Positions 23,513 to 34,419 of a DNA stretch of 64,000 bases are shown piece by piece (position 1 is the first letter of the stretch; each line of letters begins with the position of its first letter). This stretch comes from Daedaleopsis sinensis. Lineage: Eukaryota; Basidiomycota; Agaricomycetes; Polyporales; Polyporaceae. The notes beneath the pieces were generated by a model. That model searched no databases and was not told the DNA's origin. It saw only the letters and a list, made by a program, of their open reading frames with translations. The stretch covers positions 5,332,001 to 5,396,000 of the forward strand of contig CM066300.1 of assembly GCA_033807695.1 (NCBI GenBank), in the 5' to 3' direction. The position numbers and the translations under genes were made by a program.

Positions 23513-24030
23513 GGACGGTAAGTTTCGAAATCTGGCAAAGGGAGAAAGGCGGACGATTGGGCAGATTTGGGATGGTTAGGGCCGATATCGCACTGTTTCA
23601 CCTGCACTATTTACGGGGAGATAGGGGAATGTGTGTCCCTCTTCGTGCCGATGTAGCCGAGTGAGGAGTCACCCTTGCTCTGCACCCGAGTCTCATGACG
23701 CTCCTCCGAAAATTTCTCCGGGTTAGCAGTTCACAATAGGCCGATGAGGAGCGGACAGGCCGCTGGACTATCGCGGAGATGGCACACGGTTTATGTTCCG
23801 GTCACATCCCATAGTGCAATGGCATAGAGGTATAATAACATAGCAGCATACGGCTTATACATATTGTGCATATTGGAAGTGTTCAGTAAAGTGTCCGGGA
23901 ATACCGATAGGCGGCTCCAATGTTTTGAAGCCCTCGACGACTAGCCGAGTTTAAGCGACGGAGAGAGCCGACAAACAGCTTTGATCAGCATACCCGGCGC
24001 CTTGAAAGATGCCACGTCGTCTGTTCCACC
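23513..24030. promoter_or_regulatory. Divergent promoter region, HMG-like / TET genes (B1)
   Basis: 518 bp between start codons at 23512 (-) and 24031 (+). Contains AT-rich patches (TATAATAACATAG near 23830, CTTATACATATTG near 23852) that could serve as core promoter elements. No gene seen. Confidence 0.45.
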
Positions 24031-25386
24031 ATGTCATTCGAGGAGCTCCTTTTCTTTCAGCACCATGTTGGGGAACGTCTAGTCGCTTTATTCAACAGCA
24101 AGCTCTATACGGCGAAAACGGCCCCGGACATACCAACTGCCCGGAAGGTGATCCCGTATGATCCATCGGCTCTTTGGACCGAAGAATTGGAGCGGGATTT
24201 GGACCATGCCGCAGATGTTCTAGTGGCTGCGTGGTGTTATCCAAGTGAGTTGCAGACTCATCTAGCCTACACGTGTACAAACACATTCCATCAATCGGAT
24301 GCAGTAGTCATGGCTTGGGATGCCGAAGAGCTGAGGGCCTCACTTGGCCAACGCACAGCCGGGTTCGACTTAGATGTCGAGAACCGGCTTTTGAACATGT
24401 TTCCCCCATTCTGTGATCCCTCGCGCGTCATTGCCAACGACATGCCTCTCCTTCAAGCCCCGGCTGTGGTGGTCGACAATGTCGGCAGGATTCTCATGTG
24501 GCATCTTCCGGGTGTATTCACACCGGACAGGCAGGTGCGTACCCCATCATTCACTCCCGCTGTTCCTGCGTCCAATCCATATCGGTCAATCAGAACCGCA
24601 TCCTTCAGGCTACCCGGCATATCGAGCCCTATCTCAAGACTAGGTCACCCTGTGCCCAGCCGACGACCAGATGGCGCGATTCTCAAGCGTTTTTCCAACC
24701 TGGCGAGCAGTGGAGATCCGGAGCCTGGCTTGTGACACCTGCCGGGTATCAGGTGGGCAAGAAGGTAAGACTCTTGAATCGTGGCTACACCAATTGTGGC
24801 ACTTACCAAAAATTTGTTGTAGAGTGCAAAATTTGACCCGGCGCCGAGTGCCACCTGGCGTTTGCCTGGAACCCTCGAGTGGGCTGAAGACATGAAGGAG
24901 TCCGGTGCTCTAATCAGCGCGCTGCTCCGAGTAGCGCATCCTGAGCAGTTTGAAGCCGGGTACGAGACTCTCTTCCGTGCTGGGGAACGCTTTACCCGCG
25001 TCGGCGAGGCGATACAGCGCTGGCCATTGGTTTACCATGGCCTCCATATTCTGAGCAACCGGCAAACACCCTTCCATCGTGATACATCAGCTGAACCAAC
25101 CTGGTTCGACATGCTCATTACCCTGGGGAGCTACGACCGGGCCCAACTCGCTGCCCGCAACCTTGGCATGCAAATGTCTTACAGACCTGGTACCGCAGTG
25201 ATGTTATCGAGTTTCCTTGTCCATCATGGTGTTGCTGAAGTTCCACCTGACCGGCTTTGTTATGCGTTTTTCATGTCACGCGCGCTGTATACCAATATGG
25301 CTCACGATGAGACCGGACAGAATACTACCCGAAAGGAGACACCTTGGATGACTACAGATACTTACGAGAGACCCGACTGTAATTAA
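24031..25386 (+). CDS. TET/JBP-like 2-oxoglutarate/Fe(II) dioxygenase (element B1)
   Basis: Exons 24031-24534, 24594-24764, 24823-25386; 412 aa. The catalytic core is in exon 3: FHRD gives the HxD iron ligands (His about 310, Asp about 312), then WFDMLITLGSYDRAQLAARN, the distal His in LVHHGV (about 360) and Arg in PPDR (about 369). The pattern and spacing match element A, although overall identity is low. The N-terminal half (exon 1, 504 nt in both copies) has no known domain. Expected to oxidise modified bases in DNA in the nucleus. It ends 51 bp before the transposase start on the same strand. No inactivating change seen. Confidence 0.9.
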
Positions 25387-25437
25387 CATTGACTATCGTC
25401 TGCTCCCGTCTCTGAATACACGGCTTCTTCTACTGCC

Positions 25438-28400
25438 ATGTCACTCCCAAAGCCCAAGAAAGTGGAGCCTTTCCGTCGCCAGGAAATCATCACGAAGAAA
25501 ACTCGTCGTGGTACCAAACTCATAACCCGAGCGAAGAAAGGACAATCCGAAGGAACACCCGGTCTCCATCTGTCACAGCCGATAGCGACTCTAAGTATCC
25601 CTGGGACTCCTAGTGGGAGGTTTGCCTCCCCATCGACTACCTTCACATTCCAACTGGAACCAGAGAGCTCCAAGAAGAATGTAAGTTGCGTCGTTTCAAC
25701 TATGACTAGCCTGGAGCGCTCACATCGTGATATCTCTGCCAGACCCCGAACAGCTATCAGAGGTCATGGCTTGCAGATTCCAGGGACAGATACCTACAGG
25801 TACTCTATGAGCAGGAGAACGGTCGATTGACTTGTACATGTGGGGTAGCTGCCTCATGGAGATGTATCGACTGTCTGGGAACTCCCAGCTTTTGTGTCTC
25901 CTGCTGTCTGACGGCACATGCCCAGGATCCATTTCACCGTGTCGAGTCTTGGACAGGCACCCACTATAAGCCGGCATCCCTGCGTCATGTCGGCCTAACC
26001 GTGCACCTCGGGCATGCTGGACAGCCTTGTCCATGTCACGAAAGTCAGGACACGTTCGTGGCTGCTTCCCCCTCTTCCCGAAATCGAACTCCTATCACCA
26101 ATCCACATCTGCTCTCTCCAGTCTACGAGGCCGACGAAGCCTCGGTGGAATCTGCTACGACAACGGGTAACTCATCACTCTCAGGCCGAAACACATCACC
26201 CGTTGCTGCTCGACCGGCCAGACCCGATAACCGACCCGCCTCTGAAGCTCTCAGAGACGAAGGTTCAACCACCGGACAGTCTGAACTCCGTATGAGACTT
26301 GCGGCCGGAGCCCTCGACCAAGAATCTCTGCAGCGGTCTAGTCGCTCTTCGCTCAAACCCCTTGAGATCCCATCTAGACCGATACGCCCATTGCCGCTGC
26401 TTAGGCTCCAGCCATCGTCCATTATCCGCGGTCTGCATTCCGGGACTTTGGACTCCCCAGGGACGTCCCATACTTCTAGTCCTCTGCAAGCTACATCTCC
26501 ACATTCAAACCCTCCATCCTCGCCCTATGCCCCCTCTCGAGCATCGGTGGACAGTGCCGAGTCATCACCTGTCGAGACACCAACTAAAGCAGGGAAGTTC
26601 TACAAGCGGATCTGGGAAGAGACGATGTTGACAACCTCTGACCCGACACTCAATAAACGCCCCCGTGTGCAGTCGCCATCCTCCGATGGATCGCTCCTGA
26701 TGGCCGCAGCAGATGCGAGCGACGATGAATGGGAAGATGACGAGACCAACCAACCTGATGCGGAGGAACTTCAGGGCGAGGGTTACACGGTGGAAAAGGA
26801 GGATCGAGCGCACATGCCCGGGTCCCATTACCCGATGTTTCAAGAACGCGCATCTTCCTGGCCTCGTTCTTCAAAGCCGCTTCGGGGAGGGTCACGGATG
26901 ATGGTCATAGTGGATACGTCCGGGGTTCACGAACTTCCAGTCCGGCCTTGCATTTGTCCATCGGCGAAGCCCTTCGATCTGCAACTGTTGGAGATGGGTC
27001 TCTATCCGGCGACCCAGTCAATGCCGAAGACGGCGTTCACTACCCGGTGCCTGGACGATGTACTCCTTACAAACAAGGAGTGTAGAACGGCAATAATGAA
27101 CTACTACAATCGATTGAGGCGTCTCACCAACGATACTTTCCCCCATACTGTCCCCGTGAGTGCTGTTGTGACTAGTAGTCAAGCTTATACTCACGGTATA
27201 GTAGGATCGCTACCGGGATATGCTCAGAGTATCCCGACAGTGGCGGAATCTGAAGGGAAGGAAGTTTCATGGCATCGGGTATGATGACGCTCTGGAGCCG
27301 GGCCCTGGCGGTCTGGCCATAGCATGTCCTGCTTGTCCAAGGCCTGGGGTAAACATGCCCGAAGGGTGGGAGAACGAACGTCTCAAGTGAGTCCGGATCA
27401 CAAACCTACGGTCTGCGGCTAATGGCAGCCCCAGGTGGAAACATCGCGCCTCCATGATCATGGACGGCAACTTCACAGCACAGCACCGCAAGATGAAGAA
27501 TCCAGAAGATGATGTCCGGCTGGCAGATGGGCATGGTTTCATGGTCGAGGACGCCCCCTACAAGGAGCATCTGAAAACGGCGTTTCAACGTAGGCAGGTC
27601 CGTGTGGTTCTGCGTATCTACCCCTGTACCCGGCTGACAGTACCCGGGCTAGCAACTAACATGCCATGACCACCGGGCTGTACTCGCTGCCGCTGCAACC
27701 AAATCTGGTTTGGAGTCGACGGGAATCGGGGCGATCGCCTGCAGCCGCCACGGGTTTTTCTACCCACGCAGTGTCGTCAACTTCGACAGGGGCGAAGGGT
27801 AAAATACTATTGGGTCTAGTAACATGCACAATGTGGCTGACCGATGTCATAGGCAAAGGAACATGGACTATGGCTTTTATCAAGCTGTCTCGTTCATCTA
27901 TGGCATCACGATGATTTTGCTATTCTACGACATCTGGTGTTTCTACTGTCGTCACCTGAAGGAAAGATTTGACAAGAGTCCTGGGCTGTGCTGGCCAGAC
28001 GGGCTGGAAGTGGACGGAGGAATTGATCAATTTCACGTCCACGGCCATATCAAGGAATGCTATCCCCGCTACTCGCCAAATTTTATCCCGGGAGCCGGCG
28101 TACAAACCGCGGACATCATCGAGACGTTATGGGTCAAGACCAATCAAATTGCGGACAGTACGAGAGGCATGTCCAGTGCTCATCGACAGGAGAGCATCGA
28201 CGACATTATGAACGATTCCAACTGGACGAAGTTAACCCGACACGGTAGGCCCATACAGACATATGCCATACCAATACTGACCATGCTATTACCGTCACCC
28301 TTGTAGCTGCGTATATTGTGAAGAAGTGGAGAGCCGCTTGTGCTGACTATGAGCCGGCTAGAGAGGCTCTGGAGTCGCTGACGCCTGAGTCCAACCCGGA

Positions 28401-29873
28401 TGTCGTAGCCCGATGGCGCGCAATGGCCGAGCGCGCAGCGGCTGCGCGCAGGGACAAAATTGAATTTATGGATATCTACGACGTTCAATCCTCCAAAAGT
28501 AAGTAACTTGGGCACTTAAACCCGACCGATGTTTGACTTGTCACAATCTCCTAGTCCCAACCAAGGCAGAAATCGCAGTCGCATTGACGCAGGAAGAGAA
28601 CAAGGCGCGTGGAGCTCAGCCAAGAGGCGCAGCGGCCTGGATACTATCCGGGCTAAAGATCGAGGAGCAACGGCAAGATCTTCCTATTTCTAAAGCAACC
28701 GATGTCACCGTTGACACAGTCTTTCTACAGCTTAGCAGTGGCAGCCAAAGCCCGAACCGTGAACGCCAACTCGTCAACAGCCGACAGGCTCACTTTGGAG
28801 CAAATGAGGAGCCGACTGTTGACCGACATTACCAAATTTCATCGCCAAGGCGCCAGGTTCTTGCCAGCCTCGGTGATCAGTGAGGCGGTCGCTCGCGCAC
28901 CTGTGCAAGGTCCAATAGGGCCAGGATGGGAGAGACTTGACGACGACGACGACAGTCAAGAACCGAACCCACTCTCCCGTCCATCGTCACCCGATAATGG
29001 TGGGGAAAGCGCAGATCAGGAGCCCATAGCCGACGGGTCAAACGACGCTCCAGTCACTCCGGCTCTCCCCGAACGGCTCACCATATGCCTCCCTTCACAT
29101 CTTGGTATTGATACTTGCACAACACACAAGCTGACCAAGCTGGTAGAGGCGGAAAGGAAGCTACGGATCGGCCAGATGAACGACGCCTTGCATCGGGTGC
29201 GGGTCTCGGTCGGCTACAAGTCGGTGCTCTATCGGACTTCAGTTCGAAAAGCTGGAACTCACCGTCAAAAGCTGCGGAGCTTTGACGATGTTCACTTAGT
29301 GCAAGCGGACGTACTGGCAAGTGCTCGGCTATACACAGCAGCTCGGGAATCGTACATGAAACTGTTCAAGCCGGATAAACCCTCGGACGACACAGAGCTC
29401 CGGGCGACGCTGGACAAGTATAAAGTTCTGGAGAAGACGCAGCTGAAGGCAAACACGGCTCTGATTGAGCACAGCGTCCGAGGAGTGAGTCGGGAGCACC
29501 TACCGTGGTTCTGGGCTCTGGGGATGGATGAGGGATCTCGCGACGATGGTTGGTCCGCGGAGTGTAAGTGGAGCCAGGTTCGCTCGACAGTAAGCCTGGT
29601 TGCTGATCTTTCGCAGTGGCTAGAGTCATATGGTTGCGGGCCCATGCACGACACATCCGCCTACAGGAAGAGGTCGTTCTGCTTCTTACAGAAATGGAGA
29701 AGACATGCGCAACATTCAAGCACGAGGAGACCAAATGGAGGAAGCGCAATGAATCGAACTACCCTGGGTGGGCGGCTAGACAGGCTGCGTTGTGGGGGGA
29801 TCTTCGGCAGCATGCCGAAAGTGAGTTTACTGTAGTTAAGCAGCTACATCCACCTCCTATAGTAACTTTGTAG
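25438..29873 (+). CDS. KDZ transposase with CxC2 cysteine cluster (element B1)
   Basis: Exons 25438-25680, 25743-27155, 27205-27386, 27435-27597, 27653-27798, 27853-28244, 28307-28498, 28555-29563, 29617-29873; about 1330 aa. The CxC2 cluster is near residues 108-180 (TCTCGVAASWRCIDC, FHRVESWTGTHY). KDZ core motifs: IMDGNFTAQHRKMKNPEDDV (Asp about 622), TGIGAIACSRHGFF, LLFYDIWCFYC (Asp about 742), FHVHGHIKEC, IIETLWVKTNQ (Glu about 807). C-terminal KDZ features include AEIAVALTQEENKA, MNDALHRVRVSVGYKS, LPWFWAL and VIWLRAHARHIRLQEE. One problem: between about 28640 and 28730 the frame must change by one without a normal-length GT-AG intron, so the gene may carry a frameshift, also present in B2. 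All other junctions are clean. Confidence 0.9.
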
Positions 29874-30402
29874 TTTCGCCGGCTTATAGGATGCAGCTAT
29901 GTGATGGATCCACTGTCAAGTCACACACCTGACAGGTACGATCGGACCACTGAAGTGACCACATCATGGGCCGGATCCGAGCACCACAGTGCAAACAGCC
30001 ATACCCGGATCGGACGGCTCTAATGGAATGTCAGGTCTTGGATCGGATAATGAATATGCAGATAATAGTAGGTACGATCGTATAACGGAGGTCTCTATAA
30101 CATACTAGTGATCGGTGTAGCCCGGTGGCTACATGGCGAATCGGATCCGACAGCCGTAACGGCTATCACAATTATAAGATCCACGTACCATAGTAGATAG
30201 AATAGGCCGATGGTCGTAGTGTCAAGACGAGTGCATTGTGAGTCAATTGGAACAATGTTAATGGTTTTCTACAGATATACAATCACATTGTTCTGGAGCA
30301 GCTACAGAGACCAATGATGTTGTCAATCTACCCGGTGCTACATTATCTGGCGTGAGGATAAGGTCGGGTAGAAAATAGTAAGGTACGTACGATCCACGCC
30401 GG
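29874..30402. other. Right flank of B1 transposase with GATC-centred motifs
   Basis: About 530 bp without a gene. It contains several CGATCGG / CGGATCGG / CGGATCCG motifs (for example near 29939, 29972, 30006, 30035 and 30160), similar to those in the left subterminal region, so this may be the right subterminal region of B1. No terminal repeat identified. Confidence 0.5.
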
Positions 30403-31097
30403 CTAGTTATCAGCTTCAGCCGGATCTCCAGCTTCGTCAATATCCGACAAGTGGATGGACATAGGCCTCGGCTGAAGGATGCCCTCAAATGGGACAACAT
30501 CCTATAATGGAGTAATATGAGACTTACCACCATCGCATCTGGTGAGATCCACCAGGACGGCTTGGGAAAGTGGTCAGTGTCGGTCCACTTCCACCAGGCG
30601 GGTGTCAACTTCTCCGCGACAGTTGATACGTCGCCAATCTCCATTAGGAGGAAATCGCGGGAGTCCCGAATCTCGAGGCGGGAGATATCGGCTATGTTGA
30701 CCCGAAGACGCATACCAAACCAGTCGGTATGTTCGAGAATATGTAGCATGGTTTGAGGGACCAAGCTAAAGCCTTTGGCTGTCGACACCTGGGCCAGGGT
30801 TGCACTAATGCCCATGGCGGGCATTATCATCCACTGCAAATGACTATTAGCGTGAGTCATAAAGGGCGGGTAACTGAAACTTACAAGCTCACGGCCAATA
30901 CCGTGGGCAAACCGAGCGCTATCCAACGGAGTGGGCTCTGCCGGGTAGTGCATGACCGCCTCCTGGATTCTCCAGCAGTAGAGCTCCGCCTCATTTTCTG
31001 CAGCTGTCTTGATTAAATCCTTGTGGGTGGGGGTTGTCGCGGCTCTGAGGTCAGACGTCGGACTGCCAGGTGGCATGGGGGCAAATGAGTCTGACAT
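30403..31097 (-). CDS. Hypothetical protein, about 205 aa
   Basis: Exons 31097-30885, 30833-30528 and probably 30501-30403. The first intron (30834-30884) is 51 nt with good splice sites. The second would be only 26 nt (GTAAGT...TATAG). Splicing it gives a coding-looking end (DVVPFEGILQPRPMSIHLSD, then stop at 30403), whereas reading through extends the frame to 30258 with poorer composition. No domain recognised; Trp-rich C-terminal part (AWWKWTDTDHFPKPSWW) and several aliphatic stretches. It has no counterpart next to B2 or A in the window. It could be host-derived or a further gene of B1. A TATATA sequence lies about 40 bp upstream of the start. Confidence 0.6.
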
Positions 31098-31540
31098 GGT
31101 GGTGGCAGAAGTGTGAATGACCCATTTCCGCAGGTACTGATATATACAATCAGGCTGATTGTTCTTTGGGTTACTTCAATTGTTGACTATGTGACCGAAA
31201 ACAATGATTGACAATTGTTCACAAGGGTGATGTGCAATTTTCTATTGTTTGAAGACGCCCAGAGCACAAGCGCCAAAGCATTTTTGCCGCGACGTACTGC
31301 GATCGGTCGACTCAGATGGTCACCATTGTCCGCCGGATCTGTACATGACACTGATGAGATAGTGGTACGAATGCAAACAGGCACATGCAAATATTTATAC
31401 CCGGTTCCGGATATCCGGATGCAAATATTTGGGACCTAATCTGGGCACTTGGCTTGAAACTCTACGGAACAGGTATGGCTAGCACCAACCACGGCGTCTG
31501 GCAAGCTCACCTCCTGGTCGGGCGACAGCGCTGAGTACAG
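31098..31540. other. Intergenic region, nothing recognised
   Basis: About 440 bp upstream of the minus-strand hypothetical gene. It contains AT-rich sequence, an AATTGTT-type repeat (31160-31220) and ATATTT repeats (31390-31430). No gene or RNA recognised. Confidence 0.4.
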
Positions 31541-32300
31541 TGAGCAATGCGTGGGCTGAGAGCCGCGCTGAGCATGGAGAGCCGTGCGCGGGTGTGCGCG
31601 TGCGCGGGTGCCCGGGTGCCCGGGTGCCCGGGTGCGCGAGGTGAGAGCCGCGCTGAGTATGGTGAGTGGTGCCCGGGTGCCCGGGTGCCCGGGTGCGCGA
31701 GGTGAGAGCCGCGCTGAGTACGGTGAGTGGTGCGCGGGTGCCGGGTGCGCAGGTGCGCAGGTGCGCAGGTGCGCAGGTGCCCGGGTGCCCGGGTGCCCGG
31801 GTGCCCGGGTGCGCGAGGTGAGAGCCGCGCTGAGCATGGCGAGCCGGGTGCGGGTGCGCGGGTACGCGGGTGCGCGGGTGTGCGGGTGCACGGGTGCGCG
31901 GGTGAGAGCCGCGCTGAGTATGGTGAGTGGGCCGCGGGCTGAGAGCCGCGCTGAGCATGGCGAGCCGGGTGCGGGTGCGCGGGTGCGCGGGTGAGAGCCG
32001 CGCTGAGTATGGTGAGTGGGCCGCGGGCTGAGAGTCACGCTGAGCATGGCGAGCCGGGTGCGGGTGCGCGGGTGCGCGGGGTAGAGCAAGCGCCAGGGGG
32101 TGGGGGTGGGAGTAGAGCAAGCGCCAGGGATGCTGCGCAGAGGGAGCGCGGGGCGGGGGCAGAGCAAGCGCTGGGGATGCTGGGCAGAGGGAGCGCGGGG
32201 CGGGCTGGGGCGGGAGTAGAGCAAGCGCCAGGCGGGCGGGGCGAGCAAGCGCCGAGTGGACCGGACAGAAGCAAGCGCCAGATGGGTAGGCTGATGGTGA
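31541..32300. repeat. GC-rich minisatellite cluster
   Basis: Two nested repeat types. From about 31557 to 32085, short GGGTGCCC/GGTGCGCG units alternate with a GAGAGCCGCGCTGAGTATGG unit that recurs about nine times. From about 32080 to 32280, units containing AGAGCAAGCGCCAGG recur about five times. Long reading frames on both strands (up to 322 codons) come from the repeats and are not genes. Confidence 0.9.
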
Positions 32301-33711
32301 GTGGGCATACTAGTAGTCCGATCGGACATGAATACCAGTAACCCACTAGTAGGTACCCAAAGGCCCAGTCGTATCGAACAACTGATGTAAGGTATATCCC
32401 CCACATCCGATCGGACGGTCCTAGTAGTCTATATACTTTAGTTCGATCCGGTCAGATTGGCCAACTAAAGAGGGGCTATGTCAATCATATTGGGTAACTA
32501 GAGTAGTATATATTTACTGAGTTATGTCTGTAGTTACCCAATATGATTGACAAAGGTCCTCTGTAGTTGGCCAATCTGACGGGATCGGCCCTATTAATCT
32601 ACATGCCAGGGCGGTCAGATCGGGACACCTGACTTTAGCACAAACGTCAGCCGATCGAATATTACCCCTGGGTGCCGCTACCCCAGCTGTTCACCCGGAT
32701 CGAGCGCGGGGATATGTCTTATATAGTCGTCCGATCCGGGGGCGCATATGTGCACCAGTCTTGTCCGATCGTGCCATAGCAATGTGCACTCTGCTCATCG
32801 GATCGGAATATCGAACTATGGAGTCTTTTTCGATGGGGTATCCACTTTGTGAATCTCAACTACGACTGTATGTACTACCCGAACTCCATTAACCGATACA
32901 CCATGTATGCTCAGGGATCGGGGTAGTAGTATAGGCAGCTCTGTGCTCCGATCGCTGGACCGGGTGTTGTCACTGTACCGGTCGGAAGCGGGGGTTGATA
33001 TTTACATTGGTGTCTCCCGATCCTCTGCAGTGGCATTGACACTAGGGTCTTTCAATCGGGCCTCGGAGCTACTGTCCTCGGTGGCCCGATCGGGCCGCAA
33101 ATGCGCGCACTCCCGTATCCCGATCGGACAGCCATTTACCGTAGGCAAAAAAAGGACTGCCCGGAATCGAACAGACGAGTGCAGCCGCGGACAACATTAT
33201 TACTTTACAGTGTTCATGCCAACTGTACTATTAGGGAGCGTAATATAAAGGCTCCATGTTATATGTCATGCCTTGTGTCTTTGTATTCCCTAGAGAGTGT
33301 GTAACAAGATATCAGTTCAATTAGACTATCCCTACTCTCGTGCAGCGATTGGATTGGAGAGTTATGCATCGGAGTGCTCCGATCCCTTCCAGCCTTATCC
33401 TCAGTCGACACATCCGATCGGGTTACGTATATAACCGGTACGCCGCCCGGATCGGACGCTGCATTGTCTACACTGCAGTAGTCCGATCGGGCTGCCTCTC
33501 GCCAACTTTCCCTAAACTCATCGGCGCTCGTGAGTGGCCTATGCAAGTAGAAAGTGTTGGTCATGCAATAAACACAGTTATGTGCCCCACTTGCAGACAT
33601 TTGTATCAACCCGGCTGACTCCGGCTGACTAGAACAGTGTCACTCATTTGTATTGTTTGCAAGGAGCATGATCCGGACCAGGACATGATTCGGGATATTT
33701 AGAATAGCCCA
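32301..33711. repeat. GATC-motif-rich noncoding region
   Basis: About 1.4 kb with no convincing gene but more than fifteen CCGATCGG, CGGATCGG or CGATCGG type motifs, for example near 32318, 32406, 32695, 32816, 33090, 33120, 33415 and 33453. Their density and resemblance to the B1 left subterminal repeats suggest transposon subterminal sequence, either the far right end of B1 or an unrelated element end. B2 begins immediately after it at 33712. Confidence 0.55.
32445..32586. repeat. Imperfect palindrome with 56-bp arms (MITE-like)
   Basis: The left arm 32445-32500 is the imperfect reverse complement of the right arm 32531-32586 (about 50 of 56 positions pair by eye), with a 30-bp AT-rich loop. 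It begins with GATC and ends with GATC, linking it to the surrounding motif field. The sequence could form a long hairpin; it may be a small non-autonomous element or a folded transposon end. Confidence 0.85.
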
Positions 33712-34419
33712 TTTACCATTCTGTATTCACCAACTACTCTGAGCCATGCAGCGGTGTGATCCCATCAATGTAGCGGGCAGGCTCATGGTGACAACACAAA
33801 CAACGGCTACTTGATGCGGACAATGATTATAGAATCCGGCTGTTGCTTTACCAAGGCTACTCCCCGGATCCGATGTGCGCATATTGATATCGCGCTGACC
33901 GGATCACACCTCACGTTATCCTCGTTAGCCTGCCCGGATCGCACGCTCGGCTGTACGCTACCGCGTTGCGCGATCGAACGGCACAATGTCCGCAGTCCAG
34001 TACACGGATCGAAGGCGGATTTAGTTTCAGTATGGTATTCCGATCGCATGTCTGCCAGGTTTCCAGAGAGCTTTGACCGCTTGATCTGAGCCATACAAAT
34101 GTGAGGACCGTATTCCCGGGGTCACGGCGACAACACGAACAACCACTTCTGCAGCATCATGGATACAAAATCCGGCAGATACTGGACCGAAGCTACTGCC
34201 CGGATATAGCAGGAACATATTATCTCCGTACTGTCCGGATCGTACTCCATGATGTGCCCATGCGACCGCCCGGATCGCAGGTCCGGTTGTATCCACTAAA
34301 GTGCACGGATCGAGGCCTGATACATTGTCAGCATGGCATTCGGATCGCACTTGTAGATACAATGAGACGCAATCACACGTTTAATATGCAAGACTAATAT
34401 TGGCCCCCCTATCTGTATG
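33712..34419. repeat. Left subterminal region of B2 with CGGATCG repeats
   Basis: Identical by eye to 14585-15292, including the six CGGATCG motifs. It directly follows unrelated sequence at 33711, so this is the best evidence for the true left end of the B elements. Confidence 0.65.

Larger units (their letters stand above)
14585..29873. mobile_element. Element B1: KDZ/TET transposon with five-gene cassette
   Basis: The left limit is set by the exact point where B1 and B2 start to match (14585 = 33712), with unrelated sequence outside. Gene order: proline-rich RVR-type protein (-), Zn2Cys6 (+), HMG-like (-), TET/JBP (+), KDZ transposase (+), mirrored relative to element A. The right end is not defined: the transposase stops at 29873, but motif-rich flank follows, and the element could run to as far as 33711. 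No terminal inverted repeat or target-site duplication was found by eye. Confidence 0.85.

Noticed and set aside
31436..32404. 322-codon minus-strand frame rich in Arg-Ala-Pro-His, and plus-strand frames over the same region
   Set aside because: Produced by the minisatellite; periodic, no introns, no domain, and open on both strands.
32901..33618. Small frames around 33000-33600 (67-116 codons)
   Set aside because: Overlapping on both strands in the GATC-motif field, with no splice or domain support.
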